A stretch of DNA of 64,000 nt, taken from positions 6,897,001 to 6,961,000 of the forward strand of contig CM048591.1 in NCBI GenBank assembly GCA_026413225.1, read 5' to 3'. The notes beneath the pieces were generated by a model. That model did no database searches, was not told the origin of the DNA, and was given only the letters and a program-made list of their open reading frames with translations. Origin of the DNA: Otis tarda (lineage: Eukaryota > Chordata > Aves > Otidiformes > Otididae). Positions 39,628-51,520 of this stretch are shown one piece after another; the first letter of the stretch is position 1; every line of letters starts with the position of its first letter. Both the position numbers and the translations under genes were made by a program.

Positions 39628-42303
39628 GAAAAGAAGAAAGAGCAAACTGTAAATTTAACTCTGGTTGGGTGGTGCTGGATTGACAACTGTGTGACCACAG
39701 AAGCTATGACACAGGCAGAAAAGGTCTTTTCTTCACTAGCATCTTTCAGCCTGTCTCATATCCCTTAAAGAAGCACTCCTGTAGAACCATTCCTAAATGC
39801 TTTACGTCCCCTAGGGCCATCAGCCCCTTTTTCTGCAGTGCTGCTTTCAGCACCCTGTTGTCTGCATGGGCAGCATTTACCCGGGGTTTACTGAAACAGC
39901 CTGGGACAGGAGAATTCATTGCACAGGTATCCTTGAAACACTGGCTCTCAGTCAGCCTCTCCTTACTGGTCCAGTAAAAACCCAGGATCTGGGCAGAATG
40001 CCCCTCTACGTCACAACAAACATTTTGAGCATACTCTTCCCTAGAACTCCGATGCCACTGATGAGAAAAGAGCATAAGCAAAGCATCTCACAAGCAGGCA
40101 TACAGTCTGCTGCTCTCGTCCTCCATGCCTAGACTGCAGGTTTTGCTAAGAACAATTACATGTATTGCAGTAATGCTCAACACACTCTGCTTAGGCATAA
40201 TAAGAGATAGTGCCCCACTGAAATGATTTCTGCTGACATGTTCTTCACAACTGAAAAGGTAAAAATGCAAACATGAAACACATTTTGTGTAAAAATCAAC
40301 AGCTTCCAGTGATTTAAAGAATGAGTTTCAGAATAGGAGGGAACTACAGTGACTTCTTTTACACTGTGCTGCTGATGTGCTCTCACTTGCTGATAAAGCA
40401 GTGTTGTAGCAAAAGATAGAACATACTTTTATCAGTTGCTACCCTGCAATTTTTGATTACCATAGTAGTCCTACTTAAATAAACAAAATAAACAAATAAA
40501 CAAACAAAAAAACCTAACCAAAGCCTATTTCAAGCATACCCAGGAGAGATCAAGACTTCTGGTATTTATGATTGAAGTTCTACATGACACTATGACAAAA
40601 TGTAACTACAATAGAAGTACATAGCAGTTTTCCCTGCATGACCAAGAGTGTGTTGGGACCACTAACAGACAAGAGACACAACTGTTCCCTCATTTAATCA
40701 ATCTTTTGAAAGTAAGAATTCAGCCTATTTTTAGGACTAATTCTTGCTGGGCTTTTAGGCAATGAGATTATCTGATAATAACTTGCAGAATTTTTCAAAG
40801 CTGTTTTGATGACTTTTTGTGTGAAGTACCATTTATACTTAATGATGAATAATAAATAAAAGATTTTTAGTATTTTATTTAGTTATCAAAATTTTAGGGG
40901 AAAATCCCCATATTAATATATGAATATATTCACAAAATGAACATAGATGGTTTGAAAATAAGAGAATTGAAATTACACTTTCTGTCAACTTTAGGTTATT
41001 TCAGTTTTTGGAAAATAAAAAAAAATAAAATAATAAAATTATTATTAGTATACAATAGAAAGCCTTTGATCTTTTAAAAAGTATTCTTACAAATTAAATA
41101 TGAGCTCTTTCATACTACTGACAACTACTTAAATCCAAACAAGATTATTCTGCTTTAATTGAGACTAAGACACTAATTGTGATTTTAAAAATTTCATCTG
41201 TCTCACTTAAGTAAATAACTTTCAGGCAACTTTTATGTTACTGGAAGTGTTGAGAAGAAAAAAAAAAAAAAGATTAGATTTAAGAAAAACCCTTTCTTTC
41301 CTTGAAGGAGATTTTCTTCCCTTAAATGCAGAAATAGCACTGAATAGCACTGAGTTGTTATATAAAAGACCTTTCTCTACTTCCAGCAGTATAGATAGAA
41401 ACATAAGACTTCAGGGCAGTATGAAGGCAACTAAATAATCTAAATTGTTCTATAAATTACTGAAGAAAAAATTAAACTAAATTAAAAAAAAAACTAAAAA
41501 GCTGAGAGTATTATCTCAAAATAGAATCCTATTTTTTTTTTCTTGGTATATGACATTTTATTGTACAACTTTCTCTCTTTCTAAAAATAACTATGAGTGC
41601 CTGTCTGGAAATTTTAGACCTACATATATTATTTTACAAATATTGTATTTACATGTGTGTATTAAATTTTGTGGATATTAATTTATAAACAAGAAAATAT
41701 GTGTGAATGTAAATATATTAATATATTCTTTATGAGTCTGTGCATGTACATATCTATATATATGGACGGATATGTATGTGTCTATTTTTCTAAAGTTTGA
41801 TACACAGACACAAAAAAAAATGCAGTCTCTGTATGAAACTTAAAAAAAAAAAATCCCTCTTCCATTGTTACTTTGTCTAATTTCAGACTCTTCTCAGCAT
41901 ATGTTCCTGTCGTGTGTCTGCACTGCCAGTTACAAATAAGACGACAGCAAGACAGATCCTTTAAAAAAAAAAGAAAAAAAAAAGAAAGAATACCTAGGAC
42001 ATCTCGTTTACTTTGGTTTAATTTTTCATTTTAAAAAATCATTAAAAATGACATTGTCCTTTAATTTTTGCTCTAAGGCAGCTGCCATTGTCAAGCTGTT
42101 GTCTTTGTTGCAGCATTTTTGTGAGAGAGACTGCAAGTCCACGTTTGGATTTTTTTGTTTGTTCATTTGTTTTTAAATATGACAGCTTGCTTTCAGTTTG
42201 AGACAGATTTTAATGGAAGTAACCTCTCTTTTTAACACTCATTTCTCTTTTAAAAATTTCACTCCTGAAGAAGAACAGACCCAGATGCTCGGCTGGAGAA
42301 ACT

Positions 42304-42341
42304 GCAGTAGCTTCATATGATTTACACCAGCTGAATCTGTG
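42304..42341 (+). repeat. possible old amniote interspersed repeat fragment
   Basis: The words AGTAGCTTCATATGATTTAC and ATTTACACCAGCTGAATCTG match my memory of a widespread reptile/bird repeat core (GATTTACACCAGCTGAGGATC). The fragment at 9071-9140 looks like the same family inverted. Short and diverged, hence the low confidence. Confidence 0.4.
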
Positions 42342-43074
42342 GGATGTGGAAATTATACCAGCATGTCTATATGGGTTATATTCAATGATGCTTTAAATGA
42401 GCTAATATAAGAAAGATAGTCAACATATAAGCAATAACTAGTCTAATATTTCTTCAGTTTAGGCTTGTTTGCATGACTTTTTGCAAGCTGGCAAGGATGC
42501 TTTTTAATGTTTCTCTCTCTTATTGAAGATTAAGGGCAGAAATTAAGGAAGGAATATTGTCAGCTAAATGGGACAGCACAGGACTCTGAAGAGATCTCAG
42601 ATTGTGTTCAGACACCTGAATTTTGTAAACAATTCAGCAGCAGTAGATATCTAATGACAAATGTACAGGACAATAGCATTTACTACTGAGTATTCCTTCT
42701 ATCTACTTTTTCTAATAACAAACATATCAGACAATCTGATTTTCAGAGGTCAAATACGTAACAATTTTGTGTTATTCCGAGCCCTGATAAGGTAACACAA
42801 TTTAGGGCTATCACACTTGTGCAATCCAAATCCTATTGTCACATTTTCAAATTACAAAGAAAAAAAATCTGTATTTCTATGTGAGAAACAATTTTTGTAA
42901 CTTCTCATATGATGGTACAGATTAATTCATCCCACCTTCAAACACTTAATTTGAATTTTTAAGTTAGTCATATACTTTCCCACCTGAGATTTGGAAGGTG
43001 CCCAAGGATAATTTTCTCTTTAAATTGTAAATATATGAGTCCATGGACAGCAACACTCAGCCTCACTGACTAGA

Positions 43075-43308
43075 ACTAGATTCAGATTAGATATTATGAA
43101 AAAAAAAATTTACAATGAGGGTGGTAGAACACTGGAACAGGCTGCCCAGAGAGGTAGTGGATGCCCCATCCATGGAAACATTCAAGGCCAAGTTGGACAG
43201 GGCTCTGAGCAACCTGATCTGGTTGGAGATGTCCCTGCTCCTTGCAGGAGGTTTGGACTAGATGGCCTTTAAAGGTCCCTTCCAACTCAAACCATTCTAT
43301 GATTCTAA
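43075..43308 (+). mobile_element. CR1 LINE 3'-end fragment
   Basis: This 5'-truncated plus-strand CR1 tail starts in the FRLDI(R)K codon region (GATTCAGATTAGATATTATG), then has ACTGGAACAGGCTGCCCAGA (the HWNRLPRE region), CTCTGAGCAACCTGATCTGG (ORF end), and the 3' UTR words GGTTTGGACTAGATGGCCTT and CCTTCCAACTC. It finishes with CATTCTATGATTCTA, about one and a half terminal octamers. It is only about 230 bp and noncoding. Confidence 0.95.
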
Positions 43309-46300
43309 CTAAAATTAAACAGATGATTCATAGATTATGGATTCTTTAGCCATTCTTTCCTCAGAATATAGTTCTGTAATTGTTCTACTATGTGCCATTA
43401 CATGATAAAATATTCACAGCTCTCATAAATCTATCTATATATATATATAAACCTTTGCAAATAACAAAGCACAAAAAATACATACTTTCTGAAATCACAT
43501 AAATTACTGAAAACTGTTCTCCGCATGATCCTACAAACAGTTTCTACTATTATAATTAAGAGGTGTACATAAATAGGCAGAAGGATGGAAGGAAGGTGGA
43601 AATCGAACTTTATTGCCCTTTAGTTCCTTAATATACAAAATTGTGGTCTTAGGGCATGCAACTCCATTGGTTAAAACTTTTCTAACTTCCTCTCCAGACA
43701 GACTAGATTTCCTTCATCTGTAAAACAAGAGAACTAATATGTTTGTTGTAGAAATTAAGGTCAAATTCCTTTTTCAGTGGTCCAATTAAAAAGAGCCTTT
43801 TCTATACAAAATACCAGTCAAATTTCAAATGTATCCTTCATGAGATCCATCTGAAGCTTCTACTTCAAGATATGAAATCTGCTTACAGTACTTTCTGAAG
43901 GAGAAAGGTCTGAAGTTTCCTCCTTTCTGTAGGAAAAGAGATTTTTAACTGACTTAACATCTTTTTTTTGCTCCTCAATATGAGGTTAAATTTACACTGG
44001 ACATGCAAGTTCAAATCTGTCTGCAACTGCAGTGATAGTAGCTAAGAACACTATTATACACTAAACATATTTCTGCATGTGTTATCTGTGTATGGATATA
44101 CATACTTATATCATATTTAACAAGATCACTGAATGAGAAATCTATGTATCCCTTTATCTTTGATGTCTTGGGTCTCAATAAAAAGCTAATCATATCCATT
44201 ATGTATATAGCACATCAACTCCTATTTACAGGGACACAGATATATTAATCATGTTGCATGATAGAGTGATTCCCAAGAATATCATCTTTTTATATATATA
44301 GTCTGTAATGGGTAGCTCAGTTTGCAGCTGATGTTTAATTAGGAGCTTGCAGTTGCAATAAACTTTTTTTTTTTATTGCACTCAGCCAAGGTATAGTATA
44401 ATGAAATGTAAGTGACCCAAACTAAATGGAAGCACTGAAGTAGATAATGTGGCAATATATCAAGTAAAATACACTGATTCTGCAGTCAGTTCATGCCCTA
44501 ATGGCAGAAAAAGGGTTTGAAAGCCACTTTAACCGTAAGTAGTGTGTTTATGTATTATTCACAGTAGCAAATAATTGCAAAATGTCAACATTTCATTTTC
44601 CTCTTAAGAATTTCTTTTGATTAGTGACCTAATTAACTATTAAAAGGGAAAAAGGAGTATGTATTTTTAATTTTTGTTTTTAAACTGTAAATATGAAAAG
44701 CAGAAGTGTTGCTTACTGGAAAGTAATTTATAATCTTAAAATGTCACAGTCAACATTAATAGTCTTTAAGCAATCAGAAATAAAACAAATAAATAAAACA
44801 GTCCACTGTCTTCACCTTATAGAGTGCTTTTTTGTTATGTATTTATATATGTATGTAAGTATATATGTATTTATTTATTATTGTTGGTGACATTTCTTAT
44901 TAACTTGAAATAAGAATGCAAATATTTCAACAATGGAGCTATTTTTTTCTTTTTTCTTTTTTCTTTCTTTTTTTACTTCTATATTTGACAGAACTTCTAC
45001 AAACTACCTCAAAGTAATAGTGGAAAAAAGTAGCCATAAACTGTACATACCAATGTTACACGTTCTCAACTATCAGAGACCTCCTGCTCTGTTTATTAAG
45101 TCCTATTTTAGATTGCTGTTACAATATACACAGTGAAGTAAGGCTAGATTTAGGACCTAGTTCTTTCACCAAATGATAAATGGGGACAAAGAATTACAGA
45201 TGTTCACAAGTTTCTTTAATATGATTATCAGCTACCTGCAGGTGGCTCTCCTTAATTTAACATGTTAGTAGACATTTTTATTATTGCCATCATTCTTTAT
45301 CTGTTTGTGTAACAGTCCATAGGAGGTGTGCTTTGGACCATGACTGCGCTGTTCTAGACTCCATACCAATACAGACCCCCAAAAAATATTCTTTGTCGTA
45401 GAGTACGCAAAAAACTGAGACCAAACTTACTGAGCAAAGAATGTGACAGATTGATTAGAGACTTTATCTACAATATATTTCTGTATCTAGTTCTGAATGA
45501 TGCCTATATACAAAATATAGACCCTCAAAATTGCCTCTCAGGGGTGCTGAAATTTCTCAGGAATTAAAGACATTGATTGACTACAAGACTTTATCTCCAG
45601 GTATGAACAAACTTATACTATATGTGAGCAGATCTGCACGCAAACTTACAAGGATTCCCATTTTTCTCCCCACTTCTTACTGTTTATGCCCAGTCTGAAA
45701 GAAAATTTTGTAACACAACTACTAGCATACATGCTGTATTACGTGTCCTTATTAAATATTTCTTAGCATGTACAATCTTGAGATGCAAATATCTGCCCTG
45801 TTAAACCACACAGAATAATGTTATCCCAAGACTCCATCCTTCGTGAGTGAGTCTGAATTGTTACATTATATAGCCTTTGCTTTGCTTTCTCAGTGAGCAT
45901 TAAAAATTATACTGTAAATAGAATATCCACAACAGATTAGGTGGAGAAAGAGCTTTAAAGAGTTAGTACTTGAAGCTTGACATGCTGGCAAACTCAACTG
46001 AGTCTCTGCTCAATTTTCCCTCTTCTAACCCCCTATTTTTAGTTTCATATGTCTTTGTTTAGCTCTGGTAAATATATCTGGCTACCTAATTCAAACTGGT
46101 GTTTCCACTGGATTAAATTGACTTTATATTAAAATTTAGTCAGATTCAACATCACTTAAGGAGTCTATGGACAAACCAAAATCCAAAATCTTTTCTCCTG
46201 ATGACTCCTTCTACAGCGCTAAAGATGAAAATCCAGTTTAGAAAATTATTTATTATTTAATCATTATAATGAATCATTTCATTAAGAATAATCATATGAA

Positions 46301-47566
46301 TTATCATTATTCATAATTCATATCAATCCATCCTTTGTGTATTGTGGACTAGTAGTTTTTTAAGAAGTTTACACTTGAGATTTCTGGAATGGGTCACCAG
46401 ATGTCAGATATGTACTAAAATTAGCATTCCTTCCACCATTATGCATTGTTTTGTGAACAAAGCAGTACCCTCTGGGCTTGTTCACGTACATAAGATAAAA
46501 CATAAAGGACTTTCAGGCCAAAAACTTAAAATAAAGGCCATTTCATCTTATCATATTTGGCTTTTGATTAAAGTATAAAAACAGAGCAGAAAGGTCAACC
46601 AAATCTGTAAGAGTAAACTTCCTGGTTTGCCAAGTCCCTACAAAAAGAAGAAATGGAGGCTTATAAAAATTATTTTATTAAAAACTAACTTAAAACCATT
46701 TTCACTTGATACTTCTTGAGTCCTAGAGAGTTCAAAATAACCATTTACACCTCCTCCTCTGAACTATAGTTAAAACAAATATGCATATCCTACCTTAACT
46801 TTGTTGCTGTGGTTTAATTTGTTATAGTATATTGCTGCACTAACTGACCATTAGTGAAGTGAACACATTACTAATGAGGTAAAGAACATTAATTTAAACT
46901 ATCTTCCCTCAGGTCTCCATTAATGCATAAACCTTGTGTTTGCTGAAGAATGTGGAGGTGCAAATCACAATTTACTGTGACTCAGTTCAAAAAATAAGCA
47001 AAGTTAACTTGACTGTGTGTCTGAATACATAACTATTAAGTCATCAGCCATTTAAATATGGTTTGTAGATGTTTGTAAAACAAAAAACTTGGGTTGTAGG
47101 ATAGCTTTAAATATTTCAACTATCTTATTTGTGTTTTGTTTAGGGCAAGAGGAAGACAACAAATCAAAGAATCTTGTGTAAATTACACAACTTTGTTCAA
47201 TATGTTTTATATTAAATAATTGTTTAATGACATAACTTTGCAATAGGTGGAAATTTACCTTGGGTTATTTAAGTTAACAGTAATGAGTTCCTATTAAATT
47301 AGTCTACATGCTATTACTAAGTGTCCAGTTCACATATAACAAGTTCTTAAAGTTTTCTTTGCACTTAGGAAAGCTTTCTTTCCTGGGGTGGCTCAGGGAA
47401 AGAGAAAAGCAAATGAGAAGTTCCTAATGCGTTAGGCAGCAAGGACTGAGATAGGTGATAGGAAGAATAAAGAGACAAAAAGTGGTTTCTGTAAAGATAA
47501 GCAGAGCAAAGTGCAATATCATATATAATTTATTTTAAAATACACACATGCACTCCAGTTAAATCC
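43309..47566. other. AT-rich noncoding DNA, no gene recognised
   Basis: No coding region, RNA gene or young transposon is visible. The sequence is very AT-rich in places, for instance 46,235-46,325, where ATTCAT and ATGAAT words form loose inverted repeats. Short TA-rich patches occur at about 43,432-43,449 and 44,290-44,300. Confidence 0.55.
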
Positions 47567-47986
47567 TAGAATCATAGAATGGTTTGGATTTGAAGTGACC
47601 TTAAAGATCATCCAGTTCCAACCCACCCCGTCCTGGACAGGAGCACCTTCCACGAGGCCGGGTCTCTCAAAGCCCCGTCCAACCTGGACTTGGACACTTC
47701 CAGCGATGGGACATTCATAGCTTCTCTGGGCAACCTATTCCAATGCCTTACCATCCTCACAGTCAAGAATTTCTTCCTTCTGTCTAATCTAAACTTACTG
47801 TCTTCCAGTTCAAGGCCACTGCCTCTTGTCTTGTTGCTACCTGTTCTTGTCAAAAGTCCCTCCCCAGCTTTCTGGTAGGCCCTCTTAAGGTACTGGAAGG
47901 CCACTATAAGGTCTCCCCAGAGCTTTTTCTTCTGCAGGCTGAACAACCTCAACTGTCTCAGCCTGTCTTCATAGGAGAGGTGCTCA
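47567..47986 (-). mobile_element. CR1 LINE 3'-end fragment, distinct subfamily
   Basis: A minus-strand CR1 tail begins at the left with CTAGAATCATAGAATGGTTT and GACCTTAAAGATCATCCAGT. The minus-strand frame reads LWGDLIVAFQYLKRAYQKAG and [20 protein letters not shown], clear CR1 C-terminal sequence. Its 3' UTR (AACCCACCCCGTCCTGGACA) and the end of its frame differ from the 16, 22-25, 34 and 43 kb copies, where the C-terminus is SNLI, so it belongs to another CR1 subfamily. It is truncated at about 47,986, after the region matching [13 protein letters not shown]. Confidence 0.93.
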
Positions 47987-49415
47987 TTTGCTGCCCTAGA
48001 AACTTATTCCCCTTCCTGTGCCATAATGCACTGTTTCCTGAACTGTAGCAAAGGTTGTATGCCTAAGGGACCTTGGAAACTGAATCACTGAAATGCTCTG
48101 CTCTGAAACGCTTGCAAAAGAAAAAGCAGGATTGTTATAGATATATATGTGCCTCATGCACAGTTTGCATCTGCAGAGCAACAATAGCTGGTTATTTATT
48201 TTTAATGCAAATATTTTGGAAATATATTTGCAAAGTAGTCCCAGGAAGAGCCATGGTGGCACAGCTGAGTAGATAATGAACTGCAGTGATAGTATGGGAA
48301 TGAGTCCCCAAGGGTGGGAATTTTTCTTGGTGCTTCCCACAAGGAAGAAAATACACATAGAACCAGACTCCGAAGTATGAGGCTGGTGAATGTTGAGAGG
48401 GTCCAAGTCTCATATGTGCTTGCGTGAAAACAGCACCCTATAAAGAGATGCTGCAGCACTCTTCAATACTGCTGAGAAGAAACTGAAAACTGATTTTTCT
48501 CTCAAGTCAAAGGGTTTTAATTTCTGGTATTATCCCACCAGTTTTTACTGCTTTTTGTAAAAAATAAATTACTTGTTCTCCACTGTCCACCAAGCTGAAG
48601 TGCTTATTATCAGGCACACACACACAAAGAAGACGTAAATATAAGCACACAAGTCCCAAAGGGGCTTTGCCGACTTATGGAAAGTGGACCTAGGACAACA
48701 TATGCCTATGTGACTTCTTGCCTATTTGAAATACAAAGTTCAGCTTTACGTCCCTCCCCTCATCAAAACAACTACTCTACATATATCAGATATACACAAA
48801 GCAGACAGACTGGGGAGATTCCCAGAAAATAATATGAGCACAAAGACATGTAGTAACCTGGGCTTGTATAAGAAAGAGAGGGAGAATGGTGATAATAAAT
48901 CATGACTTCTATGGAAGAAGCATTAAGTTTATACTGTGTTATCCAGAGCAGCAGAAGAGGTACAAACTCTAGCTTGAAGTGTATTTTCATTGAAGTAAAA
49001 TATTTGACAGAAGCCAAAATGTTTCATGTAGGCTTCTTGATTTTCAAAAAGCTTTTGCTGGGGAAGTCTCTGAGGTTCAATCTACCTAATTACATGTGAT
49101 GACAGAAAGAGAGGGGATGAAGATATAGAAATATTTGTAAGATTTTGTTTTATTTTTCATTTAGATAAACATGGAAACCTCAGAAATTTTTTGCTAATAT
49201 GTATTGTTGTCCCTTTTAGATAGAGATATAGTTACAGACTGTAGCCATTAGCTCTGTTTGAGAGGCAAAGAAGATATCTCTCTCTATATGTGTGTGTATG
49301 CTTATATATATATATTTCCCCCCCCCCCTGCTTTTGTGGATTTGTCTCAGGCATATCACTGATGGGATCTTCAAGGAAGTCTCTGAATGTAAATAAGGCT
49401 TCTGATCTGATTCTT
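47987..49415. other. noncoding DNA, no gene recognised
   Basis: Open frames of 60-136 codons lie on both strands between 47,996 and 49,099, but they overlap one another and show no domain or codon signature. A compound microsatellite patch lies at 49,275-49,328 (TC, TG and TA runs, then C11). Confidence 0.5.
49275..49328. repeat. compound microsatellite ending in C11
   Basis: Short runs of TC, TG and TA are followed by eleven Cs (49,318-49,328). Confidence 0.85.
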
Positions 49416-49553
49416 TCATAGATTCATAGATCTAATTTCCAGAAGGGACCATTCTGATCTTCGAGTCTCACCTCATGCAAAACACTATCATAGCTTTTCC
49501 TTGAATTAATTACTGTTACAAGCCCAACGGCTTTACTTGAACTAGAAGGTTAT
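49416..49553 (-). mobile_element. ancient CR1-like 3'-end remnant
   Basis: The words CATAGATTCATAGATCTAAT, CCAGAAGGGACCATTCTGAT and CACCTCATGCAAAACAC follow the pattern of an old CR1 family common in turtles and crocodilians (CAGAAGGGACCATTRTGATC, then a CTGACCTCCTG-type word). The copy is far more diverged than the avian CR1 tails in this window. It runs up to an A-rich patch at 49,562. The family assignment is from memory of the consensus. Confidence 0.6.
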
Positions 49554-51039
49554 CTTCAGAAACAAAAAAAAAGAAAACAAAAGAAAAGAAAACAAAACAA
49601 AAGAACATGAAGTTTTAAATATAAGTCCTAAAACATACAGGAATCTTATTTTTTTTAAAACAGCTTGCTCCTAACATATTTGTCTAAACACCACAAAATA
49701 TGTCTTCTTAATGTGGAAATATTCAACATATATGAACTATGCTGTACTGAGATGGTTAAATGACCTCATAAAAGACTTTTGCAATGTACTGGAATAACAC
49801 AAGTCACATCATTAGTAAAAGAGCCATAAGTGGTCACTTCTCTAAAGCTTAGCTTCTTTACAGTTCTGTTACATTGGGAGATGTCTATAAAGAGCAAAGC
49901 TTTCCAAAACTTCTCCATAACACTAAGACAATAGGCCTCTACAGTGAACCTGAGCTGTCAGCCAGAAACCAGTGGACCTTTTCAAGTGCTTTGCTTCCAT
50001 TCTACCTCTGCTGCTCAAAAAATGTTCACTGCCAAGCAGACTTGTAATGTTCCCCGTCTGATTTAAGACACAAAGGAAAGGTTATGTGCTCAGTCATAGC
50101 ATGCGTGAAAAGTAATGTACACTGGTGAACTGGCCGCTGGAACTGCTCAGAGCCTATAATCTCAGTCCTTGAGCTTTAGAGAAAGCTACTTTACAAGCTT
50201 TAACCAGTCAATAATATTTGTAGAGTAATTCTTTATTCTCAGTTTCTGAAAACTCAACCTAAAATGGGAAATTCCAGAATAAGACACTCCAATCACTCAA
50301 CAAAATATTTCAGAGGCAAATGCCACCAGCTCCTAGCATATACACTGTGCTCTCATGAGAGCACATGAGGTAGATCCTCAGTTTACTGTTTAACCATTCA
50401 GGTGTGATAGATGTAACAGGGAAATTTTCAACTTAGAAAGCAGCTCAGGCTATTTGTGAGGTTGAAGATTCAGGTAAGATGTTGAGGTAATTTAGAAGGA
50501 AGATGAAGAGGAACAAATTGCCCTTTAATGCCTCGCTCAGTCAGGTTAGTCAATGAAACAGCCTAAGCCCAGACATTTTGTAATCCTGTTTGCTAGTATT
50601 CAGGAACAAACAATGAAGAGGTTTCAGAAAGGCCTTTACTTTGACCTTATGTAGAGCCAGTTTGCTAAGTTGAGTACTTCTTTTGGTATTTATTAGTGCT
50701 TTTTTTTTATTTCAATTTTAGGCTATGCAGAAAGGAAGTGACAGTAGAAAAGAGTCAAAGCAATGAAGGACGGAGAAGAACTAGAGGTATCATAAAAGGT
50801 AGAATTTGGTGTTTCTTTTCACAGGCATGGTTGGTTTTGAAGGTCATAATTCCTGTGTTGACTTACAGATCCTTTGACATATAAAGAGAGAGATCAAGCT
50901 GAAGCTTGTACGAAGTTTCAAATGTCATACATTTCCTCTGATGGAAGACACCTCTGACTCAAACCAAGACCAACTTTCAAGTTATAGATAACTTCAGAGT
51001 TAGACTAACTTTCAAGTTAGAGACAACTTCAGAGTTAGA
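49554..51039. other. noncoding DNA, no gene recognised
   Basis: It starts with an A-rich low-complexity patch (49,560-49,606) and includes a 20-bp perfect palindrome (50,346-50,365) and a 35-bp tandem duplication (50,972-51,041). No gene is visible. It separates two old CR1 remnants that could be halves of one element. Confidence 0.5.
50346..50365. repeat. 20-bp perfect palindrome
   Basis: TGTGCTCTCATGAGAGCACA equals its own reverse complement. No associated repeat or gene is evident. Confidence 0.9.
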
Positions 51040-51041
51040 CA
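50972..51041. repeat. 35-bp tandem duplication, imperfect
   Basis: Two adjacent 35-bp units (50,972-51,006 and 51,007-51,041), both beginning AACTTTCAAGTTA and containing AACTTCAGAGTTAGAC, differ at only a few positions. Confidence 0.9.
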
Positions 51042-51520
51042 AGGTTGTTCAGGGTCATATCTAGTCACATTTTGAATATCTCTGAAGATGGAGATTTTAC
51101 AGCCTCTGTTGACAACTTCTTCCAGTGTTGAGGTAATTCCTTGATTTAAACATTTCTAGTGATGAAAAATCCAACATAACCCTTGACATGTCATTCCCAC
51201 ACATTGTTCGTTATATTTCCTGTTAAACTTTAGTTTTATTTATAGTTCAAATTTCTCTAGCTTCAACTTACAGACATTGTCTTTTATTTTGTTTGCTACA
51301 ACTCTTGTATTCAAATTCTCTTTCTCATGTTTATAAGAAATATATTTATAAACTATTGTCATGTCGCCCTTGTTTATAAGCTGGATAGATCAAGTACTTT
51401 GATGTCTCACGATGAGGTGCGTTTAATCCATTAGTCATCCATAAGACTTTTCTCTGGAACTTATGTTGGCTTTCTACACTGTTTAGAATTTTGACCATGA
51501 AAAGGGGATGCACTGTCCAA
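51042..51520 (-). mobile_element. ancient CR1-like remnant(s)
   Basis: The first part (to about 51,130) has TTGAATATCTCTGAAGATGG and TTCTTCCAGTGTTGAGGT, like the avian CR1 3' region. From about 51,133 it reads CTTGATTTAAACATTTCTAG, TCTCTAGCTTCAACTTACAG and ACTATTGTCATGTCGCCC, in the order seen in an old reptile-type CR1 (equivalents: TTGATTTAAAGACTTCAAGT, CTGGCTTCAACTTCCAGCC, CTGTAATCAAGTCACCCC). Similarity fades past about 51,520. The stretch may be two abutting fragments. Divergence is heavy and recognition is from memory, so boundaries are approximate. Confidence 0.55.

Larger units (their letters stand above)
35584..43074. other. AT-rich noncoding DNA, no gene recognised
   Basis: No supported coding region. 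The 39,740-40,140 part is less AT-rich and holds overlapping open frames of 111 and 88 codons on opposite strands, but neither resembles a known protein. Simple sequence includes an A29 tract with a purine-rich tail (37,622-37,710), an A17 tract (39,611-39,627), and A-rich patches near 40,480-40,510 and 41,960-41,990. A possible old repeat lies at 42,304-42,341. Confidence 0.5.

Noticed and set aside
39746..40132. Opposed open frames of 111 and 88 codons in a less AT-rich patch
   Set aside because: I considered a pseudogene or exon, but neither frame resembles a known protein and no splice signals or repeats support it.
47996..48406. 136-codon minus-strand open frame next to the 47.6-kb CR1
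   Set aside because: It lies outside recognisable CR1 sequence, overlaps other frames on both strands, and has no domain.
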